The translations under genes and the position numbers were made by a program. A DNA stretch of 64,000 nt, from the NCBI GenBank assembly GCA_046331245.1, contig JAXLRH010000004.1:124001-188000 (forward strand), read 5' to 3'. Below, piece by piece: positions 25,879 through 34,386 of this stretch. Each line of letters starts with the position of its first letter. Position 1 is the stretch's first letter. This DNA is from SSF14 sp046331245 (GTDB taxonomy: Bacteria; Actinomycetota; Acidimicrobiia; Acidimicrobiales; Microtrichaceae). The notes under the pieces were generated by a model. It ran no database searches, was not told where the DNA came from, and saw nothing but the letters and a program-made list of their open reading frames with translations.

Positions 25879-26660
25879 TGCTCCTTGTGTGCTGCTCGTC
25901 GAATCGGCCCGCCGTGCTCGCCGGGCCATCGCGACCCGCCGATCGTGTCGGCGTACGGCCAGAACGCGTCGGGGTCGAGGGGGCCGGCGAGGGTGATCTC
26001 GCGGGCGGTGTGCCGGGCCGTCACCAGCTCGGCGGTGGCCGGGCCGCGCTGCGGGAGCAGCGCGGTGTACGGGTCCCAGTCGCTGTCGTTCAGGGTGAAC
26101 TCGCCGGTGAGCGACTCGATGTGGGTGACGACGCCGGCGCTGCGCACGCGGACCACGTGGGGTGGGAAGTCGTAGGCCTTCGCCACGCCGCCGACGGCAC
26201 GGCTCACCTTGATCCACCACTCGTCGTCCTGGAACTCCTCGCCGACGCGCTCACCGCTGCCCGTCACGACGCCCCGGTAGGTGAGGAACGTGTGGCCCTG
26301 GTGGGTCGCCGAGGCGTGGATCTCGTCGCCGAGCCGGAAGAACCGCACCGAGCACGGGAACTTGGGCTGGCCGTTGGTCTCGCGGCTGATGAAGATCGCC
26401 TGCTCCTGGTCGATGCCGATGCCGAGCGTGTAGTGGCCGTCGGTCCCGTCGAACCGGGCCGGCACCTTGGTGCTCACCCCGTACTCGGGCTCGCCGTGCA
26501 CCGGCACGCAGTAGATGCCGATCTGCACGACCGGTTCGCCGACGGGCTCGAGCCCCGGCGGGAGGAGATCGGCGATGCGGCCCGGGTCGGTGGGGTAGCG
26601 GACCACCAGCTTGGGGCGGCCGGCCACCTCGCCGGGACGGGTCATCGGGGCGTCGGTCAT
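25875..26660 (-). CDS. Acetoacetate decarboxylase-family protein
   Basis: A 261-residue cytoplasmic protein. The block QIGIYCVPVHGEPEYG...FISRETNGQPKFPCSVRFF matches the acetoacetate decarboxylase fold, with K100 at the Schiff-base lysine position. Family members include true decarboxylases and hydratase-aldolases that act in catabolic or secondary pathways. It sits between the TetR gene and the Rieske oxygenase with 4-bp overlaps on both sides, so a role in the same degradative pathway is likely. The substrate is not determined. Confidence 0.86.
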   Translation of the reverse strand: MTDAPMTRPGEVAGRPKLVVRYPTDPGRIADLLPPGLEPVGEPVVQIGIYCVPVHGEPEYGVSTKVPARFDGTDGHYTLGIGIDQEQAIFISRETNGQPKFPCSVRFFRLGDEIHASATHQGHTFLTYRGVVTGSGERVGEEFQDDEWWIKVSRAVGGVAKAYDFPPHVVRVRSAGVVTHIESLTGEFTLNDSDWDPYTALLPQRGPATAELVTARHTAREITLAGPLDPDAFWPYADTIGGSRWPGEHGGPIRRAAHKEQ

Positions 26661-27346
26661 GCGGAGGTCTCCCTGGTGTCGGCTGCGGGCACGAACGCGT
26701 CGACGACGGCCTGCAGCGTGGTCTCGAACAGCGCGCCCAGATCGGGCGGCGCGGACATCGCCTCGACGGTGCCGGGCTGGATGCGGTCGTCGTCGACGGC
26801 GCCCCACAGCGCGGCGTAACCGAGCTCGGGAGCGCCGGGCTCGTCGCGACGCCATGCGCCGATGAGGAAGCCGGCGACGCACATGATGACGGCGCGCAGC
26901 GCGTCGCGTGCCCGTTCGCCGCTGACGCCCGCCGCCTCGAGCTCGGCGACGAGCGCGACCTCGAGCGGGAGCTCGAGCAGCGTGGTGGCGCCCACCTGGC
27001 TGGCGAGCGCGGTGACGTTGCGATGGGCGAGCGCGTTGAGCCAGATGTTGCGCGCCGCCGACATCACCCGCTCGCGTGGGGTCGACCCGACGACCTCGAC
27101 CTGCGCCTGCTGCTCGGCGAGCCTGCCGATCAGCGCGACGACGAGCTCGTCGCGGCTGCCGGCGTGCCAGTAGATCGTGGTGGTGGTGACGCCGAGCTCG
27201 GTGGCCAGCTTCCGCATCGACAGGGCGTCGGCGCCCCCCTCCTCGACGAGGTCGAGCGCGGCCTGCACCACCTGGGCGCGGTCGAGCCCCGCCCGGCGGC
27301 CGGTGGGGCTCGTCTCGCTGTGGCTGGTGTCGGTGGCGCTCGTCAT
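26657..27346 (-). CDS. TetR-family transcriptional regulator
   Basis: A 229-residue repressor. The N-terminal helix-turn-helix is RAQVVQAALDLVEEGGADALSMRKLATELGVTTTTIYWHAGSRDELV (~residues 22-68); the C-terminal helical ligand domain follows the TetR_C pattern. The ATG is preceded by GAGGA at 7-nt spacing. It is the first gene of the minus-strand operon with the decarboxylase-like and Rieske genes, and it is divergent from the amidohydrolase-SDR operon. A 14-bp-arm palindrome in the shared 75-bp spacer is its probable operator, giving control of both operons. Confidence 0.93.
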   Translation of the reverse strand: MTSATDTSHSETSPTGRRAGLDRAQVVQAALDLVEEGGADALSMRKLATELGVTTTTIYWHAGSRDELVVALIGRLAEQQAQVEVVGSTPRERVMSAARNIWLNALAHRNVTALASQVGATTLLELPLEVALVAELEAAGVSGERARDALRAVIMCVAGFLIGAWRRDEPGAPELGYAALWGAVDDDRIQPGTVEAMSAPPDLGALFETTLQAVVDAFVPAADTRETSA

Positions 27347-27371
27347 CCTTGCGTCCTCGTGGAGGTTCTGT

Positions 27372-27401
27372 AACAGTGTGCAAGAAGTCTTGCACACTGT
27401 T
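27372..27401. promoter_or_regulatory. Perfect palindromic operator, probably for the adjacent TetR
   Basis: Arms AACAGTGTGCAAGA and TCTTGCACACTGTT are perfect reverse complements around the 2-nt spacer AG. It sits midway between the divergent TetR and amidohydrolase starts. Size and position are typical for a TetR dimer site. Confidence 0.8.
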
Positions 27402-27421
27402 CAAGTTCCCAGGGGGAGATC

Positions 27422-28708
27422 GTGACCGACCCACTCGAAGGCGTCGACACCAGCAACGCGCCGTACGTGATCGTGTCGTCGGACACGCACGCCGGCCTGC
27501 AGGTGGAGGAGTACCGGGAGTACCTCGACGCCAAGTTCCATCCGCAGTTCGACCAGTGGGTGGTGGAGCGCCACAACCACCGGCGGCTCGTCGAGGAGGT
27601 CAACGGCGAGTACGTCGCCAAGTGGGAGGGCGAGAACGCCGAGGGGTTGCGCGGCGCCTTCGACCCCGAGGTGCGCGACAAGGAGATGGACGCCGACGGC
27701 ATCGCCGGCGAGGTGATCTTCGCCGACGGCGACTCGGTCACCGGCCAGGAGTCGCCGCCGTTCGGCGCCGGGCTGGCGGCCGGTCAGATCAGCGATCCCG
27801 CGCTGGCCTTCGCCGGCGCCCGTGCGCACAACCGGTGGCTGGTGGAGTTCTGCGCCACCAACCCGACCCGTCGCGCCGGCGTGGCGCTCGTGCCGATCAT
27901 CCACGACATCGAGGAGTCGGTGCGGGAGATCGAGTCGCTCGCCGGTCAGCCCGGCATCAAGGGGATCATGGTTCCGACGATGTGGCACGGTCACCCGTCC
28001 TACGGGCACCCGGTGTACGACCCGGTGTGGGCGGCCTGCGCCGAGGCCGGGCTCGTCGTGCACACCCACTCCGGCGAGGGTGACTGGGACTCGTACAACG
28101 ACAACATCGCCCAGTTCGTGCTCGAGGTGCCGTTCTGGACGCACCGCATCCTGTGGCAGCTGCTGCTGTCGGGGAAGTTCGACAAGTTCCCCGGCCTCAA
28201 GTACGCCGTCGTCGAGTGCGGCTCGTACTGGCTCGGCGACCTGCTGTGGAAGGCCGACACCACGTTCGGCGCCAATGCCAAGGTGAAGAAGCTGAACTCC
28301 CGCACGAAGGGCCTCATCCAGCGGCTCCCGTCGGAGTACCTCGGCACCAACGTCTTCATCGGCGCCTCCACGATGAGCCGCGAGGAGATCCGTCGGCGTC
28401 ACGTCAACGGTATCGACGCGCTGATGTGGGGCACCGACTACCCGCACCCCGAGGGGTCGTGGCCCCACACGGTCGAACGGCTCGAGACCGACTTCCGCGA
28501 GGTCTCGATCGAGGACACGCGGCGTCTGCTCGGCCTCAACGCGGTCGAGTGCTACGACCTCGACCTCGACGGGCTCACCGAGGTTGCCGGTCGCATCGGG
28601 CCCACGCCCGAGCAGTTGCACCAGGACCCGGCACTCCGCACGCCGCCCGACGCCATCCGCAACGCGCGGTGGTGGTTCGACGACTACGGCATCGCGTGGC
28701 CGGGGTGA
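27422..28708 (+). CDS. Amidohydrolase-family metal-dependent hydrolase
   Basis: A 428-residue TIM-barrel hydrolase of the amidohydrolase-2/ACMSD-like group. VIVSSDTHAG carries the N-terminal metal site, VVHTHSGEGD a later His, and ALMWGTDYPHPEGSWPHT the conserved Asp with PHPE, a pattern common in actinobacterial proteins linked to aromatic or steroid catabolism. The GTG start follows GGGGGAG at 4-nt spacing. It is regulated together with the divergent Rieske operon through the shared palindrome (inferred). Its stop overlaps the SDR start (GTGA). Confidence 0.91.
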   Translation: MTDPLEGVDTSNAPYVIVSSDTHAGLQVEEYREYLDAKFHPQFDQWVVERHNHRRLVEEVNGEYVAKWEGENAEGLRGAFDPEVRDKEMDADGIAGEVIFADGDSVTGQESPPFGAGLAAGQISDPALAFAGARAHNRWLVEFCATNPTRRAGVALVPIIHDIEESVREIESLAGQPGIKGIMVPTMWHGHPSYGHPVYDPVWAACAEAGLVVHTHSGEGDWDSYNDNIAQFVLEVPFWTHRILWQLLLSGKFDKFPGLKYAVVECGSYWLGDLLWKADTTFGANAKVKKLNSRTKGLIQRLPSEYLGTNVFIGASTMSREEIRRRHVNGIDALMWGTDYPHPEGSWPHTVERLETDFREVSIEDTRRLLGLNAVECYDLDLDGLTEVAGRIGPTPEQLHQDPALRTPPDAIRNARWWFDDYGIAWPG

Positions 28709-29610
28709 GCGCCGCCGCCCCCGACACGCCCATCGATCCGGCGGGAGCCGTCGCCGTCGTCACCGGCGGCGCCAACGGCATCGGCCGCGCGATGGCCGTC
28801 TCGCTCCTCGAGCGGGGCGCCTCCGTGGTGATCGCCGACGTGGAGGCGCCGCGTCTCGACGCGACGGTCGCGGAGCTGTCGGCGCTCGGGGACGTGTCGG
28901 GCGTGCGCACCGACGTGAGCGACGAGACCTCCGTGCACGACCTCGCCGACGCGGTGTACGACCGCCACGGCCGGTGCGACCTGCTGTTCCTCAACGCCGG
29001 CGTCACGTCCGGCGGCGGCGGGCTCCCGTGGCAGCAGGAGCCCAACGACTGGCGTTGGTGCTTCGGCGTCAACGTGTTCGGCGTGGGCATCGGCGTCACC
29101 GAGTTCGTGCCCCGCATGATCGAGAGCGGCAGCCCCGGTCAGGTCGTCGTCACGTCGTCGGGCGACGGTGGGTTCGCCCCGGTGGCCACGGCGTCGGTCT
29201 ACGCGGCGTCGAAGGCCGCGGTGAGCTGCTTCACCGAGGCGTTGCAGCTCAACCTGGTGAAGGAGCAGACCGAGGTGCGCGCCTCGGTGTTCTACCCGTC
29301 GGGCGGCCTCATGGACACCGGCCTGTACACGGCGGCGCGCAACCGACCCGAGCACCTGCAACGTCAGGGCGCGGGCACCGGCCGGGCCGGCATGACCTTC
29401 GAGCAGCTCAAGGAGCGCGTGGCGCAGGCCACCGGGAGCGAGCCGGCGGTCGCCGACATCGCGCAGCTGGGCGCGTTCGCCGTGGACGGCGCGCTGGCGC
29501 GGCGGTTCATCATCGCCCGTGATCTCGACAGCACCGAGGAGCTGCTGCACCGCCGCGCCGAGGCGATCGGCGATGCGCTGCTCCCGCCGGCGCACCGGCT
29601 GGGGGTCTGA
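28705..29610 (+). CDS. Short-chain dehydrogenase/reductase (SDR)
   Basis: A 301-residue NAD(P)-dependent oxidoreductase. The Rossmann motif is TGGANGIG (~residue 22), DVSDETS marks the coenzyme-binding Asp, LNAGV replaces NNAG, and the catalytic residues are Ser in VTSSGDG and YAASK. A C-terminal extension beyond the classical 250 residues is present. The GTG start overlaps the amidohydrolase stop. It is likely a dehydrogenation step in the TetR-controlled pathway. Confidence 0.93.
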   Translation: MSAAAPDTPIDPAGAVAVVTGGANGIGRAMAVSLLERGASVVIADVEAPRLDATVAELSALGDVSGVRTDVSDETSVHDLADAVYDRHGRCDLLFLNAGVTSGGGGLPWQQEPNDWRWCFGVNVFGVGIGVTEFVPRMIESGSPGQVVVTSSGDGGFAPVATASVYAASKAAVSCFTEALQLNLVKEQTEVRASVFYPSGGLMDTGLYTAARNRPEHLQRQGAGTGRAGMTFEQLKERVAQATGSEPAVADIAQLGAFAVDGALARRFIIARDLDSTEELLHRRAEAIGDALLPPAHRLGV

Positions 29611-29613
29611 CCG

Positions 29614-30219
29614 TCAGGAGTCGGAGCCGCCGATGAAGCGGTCGAGGTCGCCGAGGCGCTGGAGGAAGTCGTCGGCCTCGCTCGTGTCCGTCTCATGGTG
29701 CGCGGTGTCGGGGAGCGCTGGCTCGGGGAGCGCGGTCTCGCGGGAGACGGGAGCGGGCGTCGGGGCCGGAGCGGCCGTCGGGCCGCCGATGAAGCGGTCG
29801 AGGTCGCCGAGGCGCTGCAGGAAGTCGTCGGCCTCGCTCGTCTCGGTCTCGTGGGGCGCGGTGTGGGGGAGCGCGGGCTCGTGCGCGACCGGGGCGGTCG
29901 CACGCGCGTCGAAGAGGCGGCGGGTGGCCGGGGGCACGCTCGGAAGGGCGGGCGCGGTCTCGGTGGAGGTGTTGCGGAGCGGCGCGGGCGCCGCGGGGAA
30001 GCGCGTGATGACCGGCGCGCTCTGACCCGTGGGCGCGGTGGTCGCCGTGCCGATGAACTGGTCGAGGTCGCCGAGGCGCTGGAGGAAGTCGTCGCCCATG
30101 CCCGGGTCGCCGTGGTCGTCCGGCCCGGTGGCCTCGTCGGCCCCGGTCGGAGCGTCGTGGTCGACGGTCGGCTCGGTGGAGGGGTTCGTCGTGTTCCGGT
30201 GTCGCGCGAATGCCTTCAT
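29614..30219 (-). CDS. Unknown protein with three copies of a DDFLQRLGDLDRFIGG motif
   Basis: A 201-residue protein without signal peptide or TM segment. A 16-residue amphipathic motif occurs three times: near the N-terminus (DDFLQRLGDLDQFIGT, ~43-58), in the middle (~131-146) and at the C-terminus (~183-198). Pro/Ala/Thr-rich linkers join them, and each of the last two copies is preceded by an ETxTSEA element. The motif looks like a short helical docking peptide. The second of two close ATGs was chosen because AGGA lies 8 nt before it. I do not recognise the family. It follows the GT2-GH26 pair on the same strand but after a hairpin. Confidence 0.75.
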   Translation of the reverse strand: MKAFARHRNTTNPSTEPTVDHDAPTGADEATGPDDHGDPGMGDDFLQRLGDLDQFIGTATTAPTGQSAPVITRFPAAPAPLRNTSTETAPALPSVPPATRRLFDARATAPVAHEPALPHTAPHETETSEADDFLQRLGDLDRFIGGPTAAPAPTPAPVSRETALPEPALPDTAHHETDTSEADDFLQRLGDLDRFIGGSDS

Positions 30220-30292
30220 GACCATCGTCCTGACGTTGTGCGAGGAGTGCCGCAGCGAGCAGCACTACTCAGATCGACCTCTCCCCCGAAAT

Positions 30293-30321
30293 CGTGAGGT
30301 ATTCCGTGTCGAGACCTCACG
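30293..30321 (-). terminator. Hairpin over the GH26 stop codon
   Basis: 8-bp perfect arms CGTGAGGT/ACCTCACG with a 13-nt loop; on the minus strand the stem is followed by ATTTCGGGGG. It includes the stop codon of the GH26-like gene, so it is a plausible terminator. Confidence 0.5.
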
Positions 30322-31825
30322 GGATCACCGGGGCGATCTCGCCGTAGCGGGAGTCGGCCACGCCGGCGGCGAAGGCGGCGGAGGTGGCGGCGGAGTACTG
30401 GATGCGCCAGTCGCCGCCGTCCTTGAACGCGTTGAACCAGTTGAAGCCGATGATCTCGGGGTGGTCGAGCATGCCCTGGAAGAAGCTGGCGAGCCACGTC
30501 ACGCGGTTGGCCTCGGTCGTTCCCGCGCCCACCTCGGTGAGCATCACGAGCTTGCTCGGGGCGACGGAGTGCAGGGCGGTGAGCGTCTGGGCGAACGTGA
30601 AGTCGAACGACGGAGTCACACCGTCGGGGACGTCGCGGAGGTAGCCCGACACGCCGACCCAGTCGACCCAGTCGTCGCCGGGGTACACCCGTGCGAGCGT
30701 CTTGTCGGGCAGGTTGTCGATGCGGTTCACGCTCCACACCCAGATGACGTTGTCGGCGCCGACGTCGTCGAGGATCTGGTGCACGTGCCGCCACGCCCGC
30801 ACGAACTCGCCCGCCGGGTTGCCGAACCGGGCGTCGGACCACGAGTACCAGTTGCCGTTCATCTCCTGCGCGAAGCGCAGGGCGATCGGGCGTCCGTCGG
30901 CCTTCGCCGCCGTCGCCCACCGCGTGAAGTACTCGTCCCAGTCGCCGTTGGTGATGTCGACGAGACCGGGCTGACCGGAGGTGCTGTCCTGGATGATCGG
31001 CTCGAAGGTGATCATCGGCAGCATCCCCCGGCTCCACGCCTTGGTGACGGCCGTGGCGGGAAACTCCTGGGAGAAGTTCTGGAAGAACAGCACGGTGTTC
31101 GGGGTCTTGCCCGCAGCGGCGGTGAAGCTGTCCATCTCGGCGTTGCCGAACGGCGCCTGGGGCGTGTGCACGCCGAACAGCCGGGCCGACGGGCGCACCA
31201 CCTGATCGGTCGTCGGGATGCGCCGCACGGCGAGGAGCGGGAGCGGGATGTCGCGGCCGGGGAGCTGCTCGCATGCGATGCCGTCGCCGTCGCCGTCGAG
31301 CGCGGCACGTGCGACGGGGTCGGCGTCGAAGCTCTCCTGCGCGTCCGGCTGGAGCGTGAAGTCCTCGCAACGCACCGGTCGTGTCGACACCGGCGCCGAC
31401 AGCAGCTGCCCGGCGCCGGACCGCGGCGCGGCGGTCGTGGTGGTCGACTTCGAGGACGGGCGTCGGGTGGTCGTCGTGGTGCGGTCCGTCGTGGTCGTCG
31501 TGGCGGCGCGGGCGGTGGTCGTGGTCGTCGAGCCCGGCGGACCGTCGACGGCGTCCGCGGTACGGACGCTGTGCGGCTTCTGCACCGGTGTGACGTCGCG
31601 CGACGCCAACTCGCGGGGAGCGGAGAGCCCCGGCAACTTGGTCGGGCTCGCCACGACCAGGGCCGACATGCCGACCAGGGCGATGATCGCCACGATGTTG
31701 AACGGCACGGTCCCCACCCCGAGGCGCGCCAACCCACGGGCGACCGGTGTCGCGACGAGGTGTTCGGGCAGCTCCGCGCCGACCGGCGACGGGCCGGACG
31801 GTGGTTCGGTTGGGCGGTCGGGCAT
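30317..31825 (-). CDS. Membrane-anchored GH26-like glycosidase with Excalibur domain
   Basis: A 502-residue protein. A cytoplasmic leader is followed by a TM segment (FNIVAIIALVGMSALVVA, ~residues 42-60), a Thr-rich linker, an Excalibur-type calcium-binding segment (RCEDFTLQPDAQESF...DGDGDGIACEQL) and a ~290-residue glycosidase-like barrel. Catalytic candidates are E321 in RFAQEMNGNWYSW, the GH26-type acid/base context, and E431 in VMLTEVGAG as nucleophile. Its ATG (GGAGGA upstream) begins 11 nt after the stop of the GT2 synthase, so the two form an operon. Trimming or releasing the polymer made by the synthase is inferred; GH26 enzymes cut beta-mannans and related glucans. Confidence 0.85.
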   Translation of the reverse strand: MPDRPTEPPSGPSPVGAELPEHLVATPVARGLARLGVGTVPFNIVAIIALVGMSALVVASPTKLPGLSAPRELASRDVTPVQKPHSVRTADAVDGPPGSTTTTTARAATTTTTDRTTTTTRRPSSKSTTTTAAPRSGAGQLLSAPVSTRPVRCEDFTLQPDAQESFDADPVARAALDGDGDGIACEQLPGRDIPLPLLAVRRIPTTDQVVRPSARLFGVHTPQAPFGNAEMDSFTAAAGKTPNTVLFFQNFSQEFPATAVTKAWSRGMLPMITFEPIIQDSTSGQPGLVDITNGDWDEYFTRWATAAKADGRPIALRFAQEMNGNWYSWSDARFGNPAGEFVRAWRHVHQILDDVGADNVIWVWSVNRIDNLPDKTLARVYPGDDWVDWVGVSGYLRDVPDGVTPSFDFTFAQTLTALHSVAPSKLVMLTEVGAGTTEANRVTWLASFFQGMLDHPEIIGFNWFNAFKDGGDWRIQYSAATSAAFAAGVADSRYGEIAPVIP

Positions 31826-31836
31826 GGAGTCCTCCG

Positions 31837-33159
31837 TCAAGCGGGTAGCACGGTGCCGGCGACCACGAGGGCGACGGCGACGAGGTAGGGGATCACGGCG
31901 AGGTAGTTGCGGTTGCGCTCACCCGAGTAGCCACCCGACCGGGTGCCCCACCCGCTGTCGTGGCCCATCCGGGTGAAGCCGAGCAGCCGGATCGGCATCA
32001 GGAAGAAGGTGCTGATCAGGATGAACGCGGGGAGGCGCAGCAGGTCGTCGGGGCGCCGGCGCAGGTGCCGCGACTGGCGCACGGCCGAGCTCGCCGTGCT
32101 CATCACGACCGACATCGTCACCATGAGGGCGAGGGCGATGGTGCGCCCGTAGTGCCCGACGAACGCTCCGTAGAGATCGGGTGTCCCGCCCTGGGTGGAG
32201 CGGAGGAACCAGCCCGTCATCGTGCAGAGCAGGAGGAACGGGTTGACGATGTCGCAGATGTAGAAGAACGCCAGCGTGCGGGCGTGCACCAGCATCCAGG
32301 GCAGCATCCGGGCGGTGTTGTACTGGCTGCCGCGGGCCCACCGGAGCTGCTGCTTCGCCATCTTCTTCCACGTCGTCGGGGCGTCGGTGTACACCTCCGA
32401 CGTCGACTGGTACACGGTGCGGTAGCCCTGCTTGAGCGCCTCGTTGGTGAGCGTGCGGTCGTCGGACACCTCGAGGAAGATGCCGAGGAAGCGGGCCCCG
32501 AGGAACCCGGGCATGGCGTTCACCAGCACCTCGCGGCGGAACGCGATCGTGCGTCCGGGCAGGCAGCCGACCGTGCCGAGCACGCTCATCGCCGGCATCG
32601 AGTACTCGTTGCGGACGCTCTCCATCCAGTCCGCCCAGCGCGTGAGCACGTGGCGGTCCTGCGCCAGGATGTGCTGCCGGGTCGTGACCCCGCCGATGCG
32701 TGGGTCGGCGAACGGCTTGAGCAGCTCGGGCAGCGTCGTCGGCGTCCAGATCGTGTCGGAGTCCACCAGCACCGCGATGTCGCCGAGCATGTGCTCGACG
32801 CCGACGCGGAGCGCGTTGCGCTTCCCGGGCACCTCGGTCCATCGCCAGGTCACGCGCTCGAAGCGGTCGCAGATCCGTTCGAGGGGCTCGTTGCGCGGGC
32901 CGTTGATGACGACGATCACCTCGTCGGGGCCCTGGGCGACGATGCGGCGCAGCACCTCGTCGAAGAGCTCCTCGGGCTCGTCGACCACCGGGATGATCAC
33001 GCTGGTGGTGAGGTCGACCTCATCGGTGTACGGGCGGTACCGGCGCGACAGCTGCACGCGGCGGAACCAGCCGATCCAGACCAGTGCCACGAAGATCGTG
33101 AACAGGTACACACGACCGCTCGACAGCGTGTCCCTCAGCTGAAGGAGGAAGACGAACAC
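31837..33159 (-). CDS. Processive GT2 membrane glycosyltransferase (hyaluronan/cellulose-synthase-like)
   Basis: A 440-residue inner-membrane polysaccharide synthase. One or two N-terminal TM segments, the GT2 domain with D133/D135 (LVDSDT), D234 (SDDRTLT) as base region, and the processive signature Q270-x-x-R273-W274 (QQLRWARGS), then about four C-terminal TM segments. This arrangement is that of synthases that polymerise and translocate a glycan in one step. No PilZ domain is present. It starts with GTG with AGGAG 4 nt upstream, and is coupled to the GH26-like gene. The sugar is unknown. Confidence 0.92.
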   Translation of the reverse strand: MFVFLLQLRDTLSSGRVYLFTIFVALVWIGWFRRVQLSRRYRPYTDEVDLTTSVIIPVVDEPEELFDEVLRRIVAQGPDEVIVVINGPRNEPLERICDRFERVTWRWTEVPGKRNALRVGVEHMLGDIAVLVDSDTIWTPTTLPELLKPFADPRIGGVTTRQHILAQDRHVLTRWADWMESVRNEYSMPAMSVLGTVGCLPGRTIAFRREVLVNAMPGFLGARFLGIFLEVSDDRTLTNEALKQGYRTVYQSTSEVYTDAPTTWKKMAKQQLRWARGSQYNTARMLPWMLVHARTLAFFYICDIVNPFLLLCTMTGWFLRSTQGGTPDLYGAFVGHYGRTIALALMVTMSVVMSTASSAVRQSRHLRRRPDDLLRLPAFILISTFFLMPIRLLGFTRMGHDSGWGTRSGGYSGERNRNYLAVIPYLVAVALVVAGTVLPA

Positions 33160-33282
33160 GACGCTCCTGCGATCGACGAAACGGACGGGACCTGTTCGGG
33201 TCCACGTACTTCCATCGACCGCCTGAGCGGAGACTTGAGTGGGGAATGGGCGTTCCGACCCAGTTGGGCCGGGCCCGACGGA

Positions 33283-34221
33283 TCAGACGGCGAGCAGATC
33301 CTTGGCGCCGGTGTCCGAGCTCGGGTGGCGCAGCTTCGACATCGCACGCGCCTCGATCTGGCGGATGCGCTCACGGGTGAGGTTGAAGTGCTCGCCCACC
33401 TCTTCGAGCGTGCGCGGCTCGCCGCGATCGAGCCCGAAGCGGAGCTTGAGGATCTGGCGCTCGCGCTCGTCGAGCGGGAACAGCAGCCGGTTGATCTGGT
33501 CGGGGAGCAGCGCGACGGCGGCGGCCTCGAAGGGAGACTCCGCGCCACGGTCCTCGATCATGTCGCCGAGCTCGGCGTCACCGTCGGCGCGCAGCGGCTC
33601 CGAGAGCGAGAGCGTGTCGGCGGCGTACCGCATGGCCTCGGTGACCTTCGCCACGGGCATGTCGAGCTCGACGGAGAGCTCCGCGAGCGTGGCCGGGCGC
33701 CCGAGGCTGGTCTCCAAGCGGAACCGGGCCTTCTGCAGACGGGACAGCACGTCGCCCGCGTGCACGGGGAGGCGGATGGTGCGACCGGTGTTGGCGATGC
33801 CACGGGTGATCGCCTGGCGGATCCACCACGTCGCGTACGTCGAGAACTTGAAGCCCTTGCGCCAGTCGAACTTCTCGACGGCATGGATCAGGCCGAGGTT
33901 GCCCTCCTGGATGAGGTCGAGGAGCGGCAGGTTCGAGGCCTGGTACTTCTTCGCGATCGAGACGACGAGACGCAGGTTCGACTGGACGAACGCGAGCTCG
34001 GCCTCTTCGCCGGCGCGGATGGTGCGGCGCAGCTCACGCTTGCGGGCCGCGGTGAGGGTGCGCTCGTTCTCCTCGAACTCCGTGCGCGCCGCGACGCCGG
34101 CCTCGATGGCCTTCGCCAACGTGACCTCGCCGTCCTTGGTGAGCAGGGGGTACTGCCCGATGTCGCTGAGATACAGACGAACGAGGTCTTCCTCGTCGCG
34201 TTCTGGTCGCTGCTTCGCCAA
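33283..34221 (-). CDS. Group-2 sigma-70 family RNA polymerase sigma factor
   Basis: A 312-residue sigma factor lacking the long N-terminal region 1.1 of the housekeeping RpoD. Region 1.2 (DLVRLYLSDIGQYPLL), regions 2.1-2.4 (NLRLVVSIAKKY...LLDLIQEGNLGL...FKFSTYATWWIRQAI), region 3 and region 4.2 (TLEEVGEHFNLTRERIRQIEARA) are all present. The nearly intact 2.4/4.2 helices suggest recognition of ordinary -10/-35 promoters. The start is TTG with GAGGT 8 nt upstream. A candidate -10 TATGAT (minus strand, 34312-34317) would give a ~85-nt leader. A housekeeping or SigB/HrdB-like role cannot be separated here. Confidence 0.93.
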   Translation of the reverse strand: MAKQRPERDEEDLVRLYLSDIGQYPLLTKDGEVTLAKAIEAGVAARTEFEENERTLTAARKRELRRTIRAGEEAELAFVQSNLRLVVSIAKKYQASNLPLLDLIQEGNLGLIHAVEKFDWRKGFKFSTYATWWIRQAITRGIANTGRTIRLPVHAGDVLSRLQKARFRLETSLGRPATLAELSVELDMPVAKVTEAMRYAADTLSLSEPLRADGDAELGDMIEDRGAESPFEAAAVALLPDQINRLLFPLDERERQILKLRFGLDRGEPRTLEEVGEHFNLTRERIRQIEARAMSKLRHPSSDTGAKDLLAV

Positions 34222-34311
34222 CTGGACACACCTCGTTCTTCGCGGTTCGGTCAGATCTTCCGGGGAGGGGTGCGCGCCGGAACGCGCCCTCCTGTAGGAG
34301 CTGAGTCTTGA

Positions 34312-34317
34312 ATCATA
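34312..34317 (-). promoter_or_regulatory. Candidate -10 box of the sigma-factor gene
   Basis: TATGAT on the minus strand lies inside the palindrome CATACGTATG (34314-34323), one of the few AT-rich spots in the window. No clear -35 box was found. Confidence 0.35.
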
Positions 34318-34386
34318 CGTATGGCGTCAAGAGGGTTCCTTGGAGGGCGCTCAGCGGCCCCGGACGCGGTGAACATCATTCACTGA

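Noticed and set aside
26881..27434. Longer TetR protein starting within the palindrome (MCKTSCTLLQ...)
   Set aside because: That start would translate the operator itself. The ATG at 27346 has GAGGA at good spacing and precedes the normal helix-turn-helix.
29629..30099. Three ~50-bp near-identical DNA repeats considered as a CRISPR or mobile repeat
   Set aside because: They are in frame and encode the repeated 16-residue protein motif; spacing is irregular and coding.
31422..31560. Simple-repeat-like GTGGTCGTGG tracts resembling a microsatellite or CRISPR-like array
   Set aside because: They encode the Thr-rich linker of the GH26-like protein; there are no regular repeats and spacers.
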